Shown here: in pieces, positions 1-8,290 of the stretch | How positions within the stretch are numbered: the stretch's first letter is position 1 | Layout of the letters: each line of letters begins with the position of its first letter | DNA from: Paractinoplanes atraurantiacus | GTDB taxonomy: Bacteria > Actinomycetota > Actinomycetes > Mycobacteriales > Micromonosporaceae | DNA length: 64,000 nt | Assembly: GCF_900215205.1 (NCBI RefSeq) | Contig: NZ_OBDY01000013.1 | Coordinates: 174,052-238,051 of the forward strand | Reading direction: 5' to 3' | Translations under genes and position numbers: made by a program | The notes under the pieces: generated by a model | Databases searched by the model: none | What the model saw: only the letters and a program-made list of their open reading frames with translations | What the model was told of the DNA's origin: nothing

Positions 1-684
1 GCCGTCCTGCTCGCGCAGGATCGGCCGGGGCGCGCCCTCGTCCCACGACCACGTGTTGCGGAACCACACGGTCGGCAGCAGGCGCAGCATCGCCGGGTCG
101 GGACCGCGGTTGGCCACGGTGATCCGGGCCAGGATGTCCTCGGGGCCGTCCTTGGCGTACTCGATGGCGATGTCGAAGTAGCGGTCCTCACCGAAGATCC
201 CGGTGTCCAGCAGCTCGTACTCGAACGACCTTCGGTCCCGCCCGGCGTTGGTGGCGACGAGGTCGTTGTACGGGAACTCGCGCTGAGGATATTTGTAGAC
301 CATCTTCATGTACGAGTGGGTGGGCGTCCCGTCGACGTGGAACCAGTACTCCTTGACGTCCTCGCCGTGGTTGCCCTCGCTGTTGGTCAGCCCGAAGTAG
401 CGCTCCTTGAGGATCGGGTCGTTGCCGTTCCACATCGCCAGGGCCAGGCAGACCTGCTGCTTGTCGTCGCTGAAGCCGGCGATGCCGTCCTCGCCCCACC
501 GATAGGCCCGGGACCGCGCGTGATCGTGGGTGAGGTAGGACCAGGCGTCCCCGCCGGGGCTGTAGTCCTCGCGGACCCCACCCCACTGCCGGTCACTGAG
601 ATACGGTCCCCATCGCCGCCAGGCGGTGGCTTCGATGTCGGCGTCGTGCAGGCGCCGTGCTTCGGCGCCGGAAGAGTTGGCCAT
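1..684 (-). CDS. GH63/MGH1-like glucosidase, N-terminal part (runs off left edge)
   Basis: The frame opens with ATG at 684 and has no stop before the window edge, so 228 N-terminal residues are visible. They contain WRRWGPYLSDRQWG, THDHARSRAYRWGEDG and NSEGNHGEDVKEYWFH, which I recognise as conserved in long bacterial proteins annotated as glucosidase (mannosyl-oligosaccharide glucosidase / MGH1-like fold). There is no signal peptide, so a cytoplasmic role on alpha-glucosides or trehalose-like oligosaccharides is inferred. The catalytic (alpha/alpha)6 barrel lies outside the window and cannot be checked. It begins 29 bp after the SulP gene on the same strand and is probably co-transcribed with it. 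Confidence 0.85.
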   Translation of the reverse strand, partial: MANSSGAEARRLHDADIEATAWRRWGPYLSDRQWGGVREDYSPGGDAWSYLTHDHARSRAYRWGEDGIAGFSDDKQQVCLALAMWNGNDPILKERYFGLTNSEGNHGEDVKEYWFHVDGTPTHSYMKMVYKYPQREFPYNDLVATNAGRDRRSFEYELLDTGIFGEDRYFDIAIEYAKDGPEDILARITVANRGPDPAMLRLLPTVWFRNTWSWDEGAPRPILREQDG

Positions 685-713
685 GCGGTCAGCGTCGGCC
701 TGACCACACAGCG

Positions 714-2429
714 TCACACCACCCGAGGCGGATGACTCCAGGCCTGACCGTGGCGCCGCTGATAGGCCGCCACCGCGTCCTCGACGGTCGGGAAGAAGTG
801 CTCCTCCTCGATCTTCCCGGTCAGCTTGTAGCGGTCGAGCTTGGCCCGCACCGGGTGCTTCATCTCGGCGAACACCAGCGCGACGCCCTCGGCGTCGAGC
901 TCGGCGTCGAGCTCCTCCAGCATGTCGGCGGCCGTGGTGTCGACGTCGGTGATCGGCTCGGCCGCCACGACGATCCACTTCGGGGCCGGGTCGGCATTCG
1001 CGATGTGCCGAATCTCCTCGCGGAAGCTGCGGGCGTTGGCGAAGATCAGCGGCGCGTCGAACCGGAACAGCACGAGGCCCGGCATCAGCTCGGCCGCCGG
1101 GTGTTCCCGTACGTCATGGAAGCCGTTGATCCCCTCGGCCCGCCCCAGTGTCGTCCGGTAGGGCCACCAGGTGCGCCGGAAGACGTTGAGCACCGAGAGG
1201 CCGACCGCGACGGCGATGCCGGGCAGCACGCCGAGCAGCGCCACACCGAGGAAGGCCGCGACCGCGAGCGAGAACTCGACCCGCCGCTGCTTCCACAGCC
1301 GGCGCAGGCCCGGGAAGTCGGTCAGCGACATCGACGCCGTGATGACCACCGCCGCCAGCATCGGCTGCGGCAGGTCACGCAGCAGGCCGGGCACGAGGAC
1401 CAGCATCAGCGTGATCGCGGCCGCGCCGACCAGCCCCGTCACCTGCGTCCGGGCGCCGGCCTGGAAGGCCACCGCCGTGCGGGACCCGCTGGTGCTGACC
1501 GGGAAGCCCTGGAACAGACCGGCCGCGAGGTTGGCCGCGCCGATGCCGGCCATCTCCTGGTTGCCGCGGACCTCCTGGCCGGTACGGCCGGCGAAGGCCG
1601 AGGCGGTGGAGATGGTGTCGGTGACCGAGACCAGGGTGATGCCGAGCGCGCCGGCCGCCAGCAGGCCCAGCTCCGACCAGCTGACGGTCGGGACGGTGAA
1701 CGGCGGGAAGCCCTGCGGCAGCGGGCCGACCAGGTCGACGCCCTTGTCCTCCAGATCGAAGACGGCCACGGCGATGATGGCCAGCACCACCGCCACCAGG
1801 ATGCCGGGCACCTTGGGCAGCCAGCGGCGCAGCACGCCGATCACGATCAGGCCGCCCACGCCGATGGCGAGCGCGGCCGGCACGGTCTCGCCGTCGGCCA
1901 CGCCCTTGACGAAGCCGCCGGCCTCGGCGAACAAGCCGTCGGCGTCGACCGAGAAGCCGAACAGCTTGGGCAGCTGGCCGATGAGGATGGTCAGCGCCAG
2001 GCCGTGCATGTATCCGAGCTGGGTGGGATGCGAGAGCAGGTCGGCCACGAAGCCGAGCTTGGCCACGGCCGCGATGGTCATGAACAGGCCGACCAGCAGC
2101 GCCAGCACCGAGGCCAGCGCGACCGCCTTCTCGGGGTCGCCGCCGGAGGCGACCAGCGGGATCACCACCGCTGCGATCATCGGGCCGAGCGACGAGTCCG
2201 GGCCCAGCACGAGGACCTTCGAGGGGCCGAAGACCGCGTACGCGACCAGGCACAGGATCGACGTGTAGAGGCCGGTGATCGCGGGCAGGCCGGCCAGTTC
2301 GGCGTACGCCATGCCCTGCGGCACCAGCAGCGTGGTCAGCACGATGCCGGCCACCAGGTCGCGGGGCAGATAGCCGGACTTGTAGGTGGCCGCGACCCGC
2401 AGGCCGGGAATCCAGTCGGAGCGCGCCAT
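714..2429 (-). CDS. SulP-family anion transporter with STAS domain
   Basis: 571 aa, the usual size for bacterial SulP permeases. The N-terminal two thirds are hydrophobic helices and carry the SulP signature around residues 37-57 (PQGMAYAELAGLPAITGLYT) and the typical VSVTDTISTASAFA and GFPVSTSGSRTAV segments. The last ~130 residues form a cytoplasmic STAS domain, including VDTTAADML near its regulatory position. The family moves sulfate, bicarbonate or other anions, usually with Na+ or H+; the substrate here is unknown. ATG at 2429 has a purine-rich upstream stretch (gaggggtgggag). The gene lies downstream of a DUF1269 gene across a strong hairpin. Confidence 0.93.
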   Translation of the reverse strand: MARSDWIPGLRVAATYKSGYLPRDLVAGIVLTTLLVPQGMAYAELAGLPAITGLYTSILCLVAYAVFGPSKVLVLGPDSSLGPMIAAVVIPLVASGGDPEKAVALASVLALLVGLFMTIAAVAKLGFVADLLSHPTQLGYMHGLALTILIGQLPKLFGFSVDADGLFAEAGGFVKGVADGETVPAALAIGVGGLIVIGVLRRWLPKVPGILVAVVLAIIAVAVFDLEDKGVDLVGPLPQGFPPFTVPTVSWSELGLLAAGALGITLVSVTDTISTASAFAGRTGQEVRGNQEMAGIGAANLAAGLFQGFPVSTSGSRTAVAFQAGARTQVTGLVGAAAITLMLVLVPGLLRDLPQPMLAAVVITASMSLTDFPGLRRLWKQRRVEFSLAVAAFLGVALLGVLPGIAVAVGLSVLNVFRRTWWPYRTTLGRAEGINGFHDVREHPAAELMPGLVLFRFDAPLIFANARSFREEIRHIANADPAPKWIVVAAEPITDVDTTAADMLEELDAELDAEGVALVFAEMKHPVRAKLDRYKLTGKIEEEHFFPTVEDAVAAYQRRHGQAWSHPPRVV

Positions 2430-2448
2430 CTCCCACCCCTCTCACGGC

Positions 2449-2479
2449 GGACGCCGCCCTGCTCTCGCGGGCGGCGTCC
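2449..2479. terminator. 11-bp perfect stem-loop between DUF1269 and SulP genes
   Basis: Arms 2449-2459 (GGACGCCGCCC) and 2469-2479 (GGGCGGCGTCC) pair perfectly around a 9-nt loop. TTTT follows on the plus strand. Read on the minus strand, it separates the DUF1269 stop (2498) from the SulP start (2429) and has no U-tract after it. It may therefore be a partial terminator, an attenuator or an mRNA-stabilising hairpin for the minus-strand operon. Confidence 0.6.
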
Positions 2480-2497
2480 TTTTGCTGCGTCAGCTCA

Positions 2498-3001
2498 TTA
2501 CTGGGCGGCGGTGTCGCCCTTGCCGTGCAGAGCGTCCTGGAGCTCGGCCTCGGCCTCCTTGGACAGCGAGGACTTGATCACCGTACCGCCGTACTGGCTC
2601 AGCGCCTCGACGGCCTTGTCCGGCGTGACCGCCTCGACGACCAGGAACAGCGCCGACGTGCCTGGCTGGAGCTCGTCGCGGATGCGGTCCTGGAACTCCT
2701 TGCTGATGGCGTTCTTCGTCAGCTTGCCGGTGAGCGCGCCCAGGCCGGCGCCGATGGCCATGCCGAGGATCGGGATGAAGAACAGGACACCGAACAGCAG
2801 GCCCCAGAACATGCCCCACGTCGCGCCGGCGCCGACCGGCTGATGATTCGTGGTGACGTGGAACTTGCCCTCCTTGTCCCGAATGATCACCGCGATCGCG
2901 TCCGGCTGGATGATGAGATCCTTGGCCAGACGATTCGCCTCCAGCGACGCCGCCGTCGCCGTGGTCTCGTCGGGGTACCCGATGGCGACCAGAGTTGCCA
3001 T
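2498..3001 (-). CDS. DUF1269 family membrane-associated protein
   Basis: 167 aa from ATG at 3001, chosen because a good ribosome site (aaggggaagg) precedes it; longer frames upstream are unsupported. The layout is an N-terminal ferredoxin-like half (MATLVAIGYPDETTA...), a glycine-rich hydrophobic hairpin around residues 68-96 (MFWGLLFGVLFFIPILGMAI), and a C-terminal half with GTSALFLVVE. This is the DUF1269 pattern, a family of unknown function often found with stress genes. A paralogue lies at 4500-4994. The gene is divergent from the 3179 gene, and the spacer holds a TTCATCC dyad. Confidence 0.88.
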   Translation of the reverse strand: MATLVAIGYPDETTATAASLEANRLAKDLIIQPDAIAVIIRDKEGKFHVTTNHQPVGAGATWGMFWGLLFGVLFFIPILGMAIGAGLGALTGKLTKNAISKEFQDRIRDELQPGTSALFLVVEAVTPDKAVEALSQYGGTVIKSSLSKEAEAELQDALHGKGDTAAQ

Positions 3002-3124
3002 GATTGACCTTCCCCTTCGTACCGCGTGGTAACTGCCGTCGCCGCCGTAGCGGCGGCGTCCCGCACAGTCAGCCATGCGCCGGCGCCCCGGCGACTCACC
3101 TCGCGAGGATGAAACCGCCGAGCG

Positions 3125-3143
3125 TTCATCCCTGTCGGAGGAA
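3125..3143. promoter_or_regulatory. Imperfect dyad TTCATCC-N5-GGAGGAA, candidate operator
   Basis: TTCATCC (3125-3131), spacer CTGTC, then GGAGGAA (3137-3143), one mismatch from a perfect inverted repeat. A further GGATGAA half-site lies at 3107-3113. It sits between the divergent DUF1269 gene and the 3179 operon. A perfect copy with nearly the same spacer occurs at 7821-7841. Confidence 0.5.
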
Positions 3144-3178
3144 GGATCGGCCAGGGCTTTCGGCGAAGGTCGGACGGT

Positions 3179-3376
3179 ATGGAGCAGTACGAGTTCCGGG
3201 TCCGCGGGTTCCTCGGCCCCGTGCTTCGCATAGCGCTGGGCGGCCTGCGCTGCCGCGCCGTGCCGCGACAGAGCGTCATTCAGGGCCGGTTGTCCGAAGA
3301 GGATCTCGAGCGGCTCATCGAGCGGCTCGACCGGTCCGGGGTGGAGGTGCTGTGTCTGAGCCGAGTTCCCCGCTGA
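3179..3376 (+). CDS. Small conserved-looking hypothetical protein
   Basis: 65 aa. It opens MEQYEFRVRGFLGPVLRIAL and ends with an acidic helix (LSEEDLERLIERLDRSGVEV), a compact beta-alpha pattern I have seen in small uncharacterised actinobacterial proteins. It is the first gene of a plus-strand run (small protein, AI-2E, DUF1269, DUF2252), and its 3' end overlaps the AI-2E start by 25 nt, suggesting translational coupling. No function can be assigned. A weak purine stretch (gaaggtcgg) lies upstream of ATG. Confidence 0.65.
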   Translation: MEQYEFRVRGFLGPVLRIALGGLRCRAVPRQSVIQGRLSEEDLERLIERLDRSGVEVLCLSRVPR

Positions 3377-4503
3377 GTCCCGGTCTGGGTCCGCCCATCC
3401 CGCGCGGCGTCATCGTCCTGCTCGGCACGGCCTGCCTGGTCGTCGTCGTGGCCGGCATGAAGGGCATCGCCGGCCTGATCGCGCCGGTCATGCTCGCGCT
3501 GATGCTCGCCGTCACGGTCAGCCCGCTCACCGAGTGGATGCGCCGGCGCGGCAGCCCGGTGTGGCTGGCCGCTCTCACCACGATCGTCGTCGTCAACGTG
3601 GTGCTGTTCGCCCTCGGCGGCGCCCTCTATGTGTCGGCGGCCCGGCTGCTCGAGCTGATCCCGACCTACCAGGACCAGTTCGCGCAACTGCGTGACGACC
3701 TGGCCGGGCAGCTCGCGGGCCTGGGCATCAGCACCGAGCAGGTGCAGTCGGCGCTGGCCGGCATCGACTCGGGCACGGTGCTGCACTTCGCCGAGAGCAT
3801 CCTGGGCGGCCTGGCCGGCGCGCTGTCGAACACCGTCTTCCTGCTCGCCGTGCTGCTGTTCATGTGCCTGGACACCGTCGACTTCCCGCGGCGCCTGGTG
3901 TCGTCCGCCGGCGAGCGGCCCGAGGTGGTCGGCGCACTGCGGTCGTTCGCCCAGGGCACCCGCCGCTACCTGCTGGTCTCCACCGTGTTCGGCCTGATCG
4001 TGGCGTTCATCGACATCATCGGGCTGTGGGCCCTCGGCGTTCCCCTGCCGCTGCTGTGGGGACTGCTGTCGTTCATCACCAACTACATCCCGAACATCGG
4101 CTTCGTGATCGGCCTGGTCCCGCCGGCCCTGCTCGGCCTGCTCGAGGGCGGCCCGGGCCTGATGGTGGCCGTCATCGTCATGTACTGCGCGGTCAACTTC
4201 GTGATCCAGTCGGTGATCCAGCCGAAGATCGTCGGCGACGCGGTCGGCCTGTCGGCCACCGTCTCGTTCCTGTCGCTCATCTTCTGGGCCTGGGTCCTGG
4301 GCGGGCTCGGCGCGCTGCTGGCCATTCCGCTCACGCTGCTCGCCAAGGGCCTGCTGATCGACATCGACCCCAGCACACGCTGGGTCAACGCGCTGCTCTC
4401 GAACTCCGTACCGGCCGAATCGCCCTCTCCGGATGAGGCGCCCCCGGCGCGCTCCAACGGACGATGGCGGCGTCCCCGACGATCCGCTAGGAGCACCCCA
4501 TGA
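3352..4503 (+). CDS. AI-2E family transporter
   Basis: 383 aa from GTG at 3352, selected because GGAGG sits just upstream and the protein then begins with the usual short polar segment before the first helix. Seven to eight membrane segments are visible. A periplasmic-type loop (residues ~85-150) follows the second pair, and the family hallmark PLLWGLLSFITNYIPNIGFV precedes the final helices. Members of this family (YdiK/PerM/TqsA type) are implicated in autoinducer-2 export or Na+/H+ exchange, so the substrate is not certain. Its stop overlaps the next start as ATGA (4500-4503), so it is in an operon with the DUF1269 gene. Confidence 0.9.
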   Translation: MSEPSSPLSPGLGPPIPRGVIVLLGTACLVVVVAGMKGIAGLIAPVMLALMLAVTVSPLTEWMRRRGSPVWLAALTTIVVVNVVLFALGGALYVSAARLLELIPTYQDQFAQLRDDLAGQLAGLGISTEQVQSALAGIDSGTVLHFAESILGGLAGALSNTVFLLAVLLFMCLDTVDFPRRLVSSAGERPEVVGALRSFAQGTRRYLLVSTVFGLIVAFIDIIGLWALGVPLPLLWGLLSFITNYIPNIGFVIGLVPPALLGLLEGGPGLMVAVIVMYCAVNFVIQSVIQPKIVGDAVGLSATVSFLSLIFWAWVLGGLGALLAIPLTLLAKGLLIDIDPSTRWVNALLSNSVPAESPSPDEAPPARSNGRWRRPRRSARSTP

Positions 4504-4994
4504 CCACCTTCACGGTGTGGAAATTCGACGACCCGAAACGCGCTGAGAACGTCTTCGGCATCGTCAAGAACGCGGCCGGCGATCACCTGATCCATATCGT
4601 CGACCACGCGATCGTCAGCTGGCCCGAGGGCGCCGAGAAGCCCGACATCCACCACTCGCACGACAGCGCGAAGCACGGCATCGGCTGGGGCGCCTTCTGG
4701 GGCATCGTGGTCGGCGGCCTGTTCCTCGTACCCATCATCGGCGGCGCGGTCGGCGCCGGCGTCGGCGCGCTGGCCAAGGCGACCGAGGGCACCGGCATCT
4801 CCAAGGAACAACTGGAGAGGATCCGGACCGAGGTCACCGAGGGCACCTCGGCGCTGTTCCTGGTCACCGACAGCGGCGACCTGGACCGGCTCGGCGAGCG
4901 TTTCCGCGGCGAGCACAGCCAGCTGATCGCCACCAACCTGACCGAGGGCGAGCGCGACATCCTGCTCGAGACCTTCTCCGACGCCAAGGCCTGA
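4500..4994 (+). CDS. DUF1269 family membrane-associated protein (second copy)
   Basis: 164 aa with the same architecture as the 2498-3001 protein: a beta-rich N-terminal half (TTFTVWKFDDPKRAE), a hydrophobic glycine hairpin (WGIVVGGLFLVPIIGGAVGA, about residues 64-83), and TSALFLVT in the C-terminal half. It overlaps the AI-2E gene by 4 nt and is followed after one base by the DUF2252 gene, so the three are almost certainly one transcript. Function is unknown. The two DUF1269 copies flank the same divergent promoter region, suggesting shared control. Confidence 0.88.
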   Translation: MTTFTVWKFDDPKRAENVFGIVKNAAGDHLIHIVDHAIVSWPEGAEKPDIHHSHDSAKHGIGWGAFWGIVVGGLFLVPIIGGAVGAGVGALAKATEGTGISKEQLERIRTEVTEGTSALFLVTDSGDLDRLGERFRGEHSQLIATNLTEGERDILLETFSDAKA

Positions 4995-4995
4995 C

Positions 4996-6309
4996 ATGAC
5001 ACCTGACGAACGGGCCGCGGCCGGCCGACACGCGCTCGAAGAGGTGCCGCTGGAGGCACACGCCGAGGTTCCCACCCCGGCCGGCCGGGACGCCAACGGC
5101 GTGCTGGCCGAGCAGGAGCAGACCCGGCTGCCGGAGCTCCTGCCCATCCGGCACGAGCGGATGAGCACCGACCCGTTCGCCTTCTACCGGGCCAGCGCCG
5201 CCGTGATGGCGGCCGACCTGGCCGCCGGACCGTCCACCAGCCTGCGGACGCAGCTCTGCGGCGACGCGCACCTGGCCAACTTCGGCATGTTCGCGTCGCC
5301 CGAGCGGCGCCTGGTCTTCGACCTCAACGATTTCGACGAGACCCACCCCGGCCCGTTCGAGTGGGACCTCAAGCGCCTGATCGCCAGCCTGGCCCTGGCC
5401 GGGCGGGCCAACGGCCTCAAACGCAAGGAGCGGGCGGTCATCAGCTCCGCCGCCGCCCGCGCCTACCGCGAGGCGATGGCCTCGTTCGCGGCCATGGGCA
5501 ACCTCGATCTGTGGTACGCGCACGCGGACGTCGAGTCGCTGCGGTCGCAGCTCGACAAGACCCGGAGCAAGAAGGTCGCGGCGGCGGGGGCCAAGGCCCG
5601 CGGCCGTACGAGCCTTCAGGCGTTCCGCAAGCTCACCGAGGTCGTCGACGGCAAGCGGCGGATCGTCGCCGACCCGCCGCTGCTGGTGCCGGTGCGCGAC
5701 ATCATGCAGGGCGAGGAAGACCTCGAGGACCAGATCCGCGAGCTGCTCGACGGCTATCGCGACACGCTGCCCGAGGACCGCCGGCGCCTGTTCGACGGCT
5801 TCACCTACGTCGACATGGCCCGCAAGGTGGTCGGCGTCGGCAGCGTCGGCACCCGGTGCTGGATCATCCTGCTCACCGGCCGCGACGACGAGGACCCGCT
5901 GCTGCTGCAGGTCAAGGAGAGCGGCCCGTCGGTGCTGGCCGACCACATCAAGGCCGGCGAGTGGGACAACCACGGCCGCCGGGTGGTCGCCGGCCAGCGG
6001 CTCATGCAGGCGCACAGCGACATCTTCCTGGGCTGGCAGAGCTACGGTGGCCGCGACTTCTACGTGCGCCAGCTGCGCGACTGGAAAGGCACGATGGAGT
6101 CCTCGACGTTCAAGCCCGAGGGGCTGCGCCTCTACGGCGAGATCTGCGCGTGGACGCTGGCCCGGGCCCACGCCCGCGGCGGCGACCGCATCGCGATCGC
6201 CGCCTACCTGGGTGAGAGTGACGCCATGGACCGCGCCCTGGTCCGGTTCGCCGAGTCCTACGCGGACCGGACCGAGAGCGATCACGCCGCTTTCAAAACC
6301 ACTTCCTGA
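4996..6309 (+). CDS. DUF2252 family protein
   Basis: 437 aa. Recognised by RHERMSTDPFAFYRASAAVM, the LCGDAHLANFGMFASPE segment, FDLNDFDETHPGPFEWDLKR and the C-terminal RDFYVRQLRDWKG. The HxNFG and DxxDFDE-like segments resemble the catalytic and metal sites of kinase-fold (APH-like) proteins, so a phosphotransferase-like role is plausible but undemonstrated. It starts one base after the DUF1269 stop, in the same operon. Its 3' end overlaps the convergent gene 6282-7787 by 28 bp. Confidence 0.9.
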   Translation: MTPDERAAAGRHALEEVPLEAHAEVPTPAGRDANGVLAEQEQTRLPELLPIRHERMSTDPFAFYRASAAVMAADLAAGPSTSLRTQLCGDAHLANFGMFASPERRLVFDLNDFDETHPGPFEWDLKRLIASLALAGRANGLKRKERAVISSAAARAYREAMASFAAMGNLDLWYAHADVESLRSQLDKTRSKKVAAAGAKARGRTSLQAFRKLTEVVDGKRRIVADPPLLVPVRDIMQGEEDLEDQIRELLDGYRDTLPEDRRRLFDGFTYVDMARKVVGVGSVGTRCWIILLTGRDDEDPLLLQVKESGPSVLADHIKAGEWDNHGRRVVAGQRLMQAHSDIFLGWQSYGGRDFYVRQLRDWKGTMESSTFKPEGLRLYGEICAWTLARAHARGGDRIAIAAYLGESDAMDRALVRFAESYADRTESDHAAFKTTS

Positions 6310-7787
6310 CGCCGGGCGATCAAGGTCACCGCGACCTCGTACGCCGCCAGCAGCACCAGGATCACGAGCAGGCTCATCCAGGACGACCAGATGAGGGCCG
6401 CGATCCCGGCGACCACAAGGCCACCGATCCGCACCGCGTCCAGGTAGCGCGCGATGAAGCCGGGCGCGTGGTCGCCGGCTACCCGCGCGCCCCGCCACGC
6501 CCACTTGGCGCCGATCACGGCCTGCCGCCGCAGCCACCGCGCAATGCGCCCCGGCCCGGCCAGATAGGCGATCACGGCCAGGATCGCGCCGATCCAGATG
6601 AGCTGCGTGCCCCGCTCCCGCAGCACCGAGAAGATGCTGTCGACGGCCGCGTTGACCCCGTCCCGGTAGACACCTTCCGGCACCTGCTCGACCACCTGCC
6701 GGCGCACCGCCCGCACGATGGCGGTCACCGCCACGGCGGCCACGACGAGCCAGATTCCCAGTTGTACGGCGGTCCGGCGCCGCCGCGGCGACACCACGAA
6801 AGCGGCCAGCACCAACACGATCGTCGAGGCGACGAACAGGGCCAGGTAACGCTTCGAAGCGGCCACCGTGTCCTGGAGCGCCTTGAGCTGGCCGCCGTCG
6901 TACACGGTGAACTGCGCGAAGTTGGCCGGCAGACTCACGCCCAGCGCGTCCTCCACCCGTACCCGCAAATTGTCGGGAATCGCCCCGGAACTCAGGTCGG
7001 GCAACGTGATCGTCTTGCCGAACAGCGTCGGCAGCTGCGCGCTGAGCTCCCGCAGCGCCTGGTTGATCAGCGGCAGCAGGTCGATGGTGATCTGGTCGCC
7101 CTGCGCGGTGACCACCTCGCTCTCACCCTCCACGACAGCCATGACGCGGTCGTGGACGCGGCGGTTGAGCTCGATCCACACGGTCTGGAAGCCGTCGCTG
7201 CGCAGCACGTTGGTGACGACGTTGCGGACCTGGGTGCGCAGCTGGCCGGCGATCGGGCCGGCCGCGAAGGCGGCCTGCTGAGGCAGGACGTCGCGCAGGC
7301 GCTGCTCCACGTCGAGGACCGAGAAGGTCTGTGCGGTGGCGTATTCGGCGACCGCGGCCGAGATCTGCGGATCCTGCGGCAGCGGGGCGACCGTGCTCAC
7401 CCAGCGGTCGGTGCTCAGGGTGGTGCGGGCGGCCCAGAGGCCGACCACGCTCAGCACGAGCGCGAAGGCGGCCACCGCGGCCAGGATCGCCGCGACGACG
7501 CCACGCACCCTCCGGCCGACGGCCCTCTTCTTGACCGGCTCGCCCTTCGTGGCCAGCTCGTCGTTCTTCGTGGCCAGCTCGCGGCGCAGATCGGCGACCT
7601 CGGTGCGGAGCCGTTCGAGCTCGGCGTCGCCTCCCACCGGCGTACTCACCGGCGTCTCTTCACCGCTCTTTTCGCCGCTCGCCGGGGCCGGGGCCGTCAC
7701 GGCGTCGCGCTCCATGTCGCTCGCCGCCCGGTTGGGTTGGTCGCCGTTGCCGGCAGCCTCGGCCGCCGTGGGCACGCTGCTCGTCAT
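6282..7787 (-). CDS. Hypothetical multi-pass membrane protein with coiled coil
   Basis: 501 aa from ATG at 7787; ATG at 7826 is an alternative start. Residues ~1-80 are polar, ending in a coiled coil (ELERLRTEVADLRRELATKN), then comes a first membrane helix at ~93-115 (VVAAILAAVAAFALVLSVVG). A ~200-residue extracytoplasmic domain follows (DRWVSTVAPLPQDPQI..., LPLINQALRELSAQLP...). Four or more C-terminal helices complete it, including LWLVVAAVAVTA-like and SWMSLLVILVLLAAYEVAV segments. I recognise this as a common actinobacterial membrane protein but know no function. It is divergent from the DUF6325 pair across the perfect TTCATCC dyad. Confidence 0.75.
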   Translation of the reverse strand: MTSSVPTAAEAAGNGDQPNRAASDMERDAVTAPAPASGEKSGEETPVSTPVGGDAELERLRTEVADLRRELATKNDELATKGEPVKKRAVGRRVRGVVAAILAAVAAFALVLSVVGLWAARTTLSTDRWVSTVAPLPQDPQISAAVAEYATAQTFSVLDVEQRLRDVLPQQAAFAAGPIAGQLRTQVRNVVTNVLRSDGFQTVWIELNRRVHDRVMAVVEGESEVVTAQGDQITIDLLPLINQALRELSAQLPTLFGKTITLPDLSSGAIPDNLRVRVEDALGVSLPANFAQFTVYDGGQLKALQDTVAASKRYLALFVASTIVLVLAAFVVSPRRRRTAVQLGIWLVVAAVAVTAIVRAVRRQVVEQVPEGVYRDGVNAAVDSIFSVLRERGTQLIWIGAILAVIAYLAGPGRIARWLRRQAVIGAKWAWRGARVAGDHAPGFIARYLDAVRIGGLVVAGIAALIWSSWMSLLVILVLLAAYEVAVTLIARRQEVVLKAA

Positions 7788-7820
7788 GCTCCGACCGTCG
7801 CCGATCGGCCTGGCGTGCCG

Positions 7821-7841
7821 ATTCATCCCTGCCGGATGAAT
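7821..7841. promoter_or_regulatory. Perfect dyad ATTCATCC-N5-GGATGAAT, candidate operator
   Basis: ATTCATCC (7821-7828), spacer CTGCC, and GGATGAAT (7834-7841) form a perfect 8-bp inverted repeat between the divergent genes starting at 7787 and 7876. The same half-site order and a near-identical spacer occur at 3125-3143. The dyad shape suits a homodimeric transcription factor; the factor itself is not identified in this window. Confidence 0.6.
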
Positions 7842-7875
7842 CCCGTCACCCACCGCGCGGCGCACGCTGAGACAC

Positions 7876-8280
7876 ATGGCATTGGGGCCGCTGGAACTCA
7901 TGGTCTTGTCCTTTCCCGCGGAGGATCTCAACGACGGCGTATGGGCGACTTTGAACCGGCTCGATCGGGCCGACCAGATGTGCGTCGTGGACGCGCTGGT
8001 GGTCCGCAGCGACCAGGCCGGTGGCACCCGCGCGGTCGAGTTGTGCGACCTGCCCGGCATCCGCGGTGATCCCGATGTGCTGTCCGCCCTGGCGACGGGG
8101 CTGATCACCGAGTCCGACATCACCGACGTGGCGGAACTGCTCGACGACGACGCCACGGAGGTGCTCGCCGTCCTGCTGGAACACCGCTGGATCGGCGACC
8201 TGGCCGGCGGGGTCGCCGCGACGCGCGGCCAGATCGTCGCTCTCACCCACATCTCGGGCGCTCCGAGCCCGGTGCACTGA
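7876..8280 (+). CDS. DUF6325 family protein
   Basis: 134 aa. The order LGPLELMVLSFPAED, then VVDALVVRSDQAGGTRAVEL, then ITESDITDVAELLDDDATEV and VLLEHRWIGDL is the DUF6325 pattern: a nucleotide-independent ferredoxin-like fold guess with a conserved [FE]xxW late in the chain. Function is unknown; members usually occur in pairs next to SHOCT proteins, as here. ATG at 7876 has only a weak ribosome site. It is the first gene of a three-gene run with 8291 and 8742, downstream of the perfect dyad at 7821. Confidence 0.82.
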   Translation: MALGPLELMVLSFPAEDLNDGVWATLNRLDRADQMCVVDALVVRSDQAGGTRAVELCDLPGIRGDPDVLSALATGLITESDITDVAELLDDDATEVLAVLLEHRWIGDLAGGVAATRGQIVALTHISGAPSPVH

Positions 8281-8290
8281 AAGGACAGAC

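Noticed and set aside
657..2843. Plus-strand frame over the SulP gene
   Set aside because: Antisense to a transporter with clear signature; His/Gln/Arg-rich shadow.
3004..3351. Extension of the AI-2E frame upstream to 3004
   Set aside because: The extra 116 residues have no membrane pattern and cover the divergent promoter and the 65-aa gene; GTG at 3352 has a good ribosome site.
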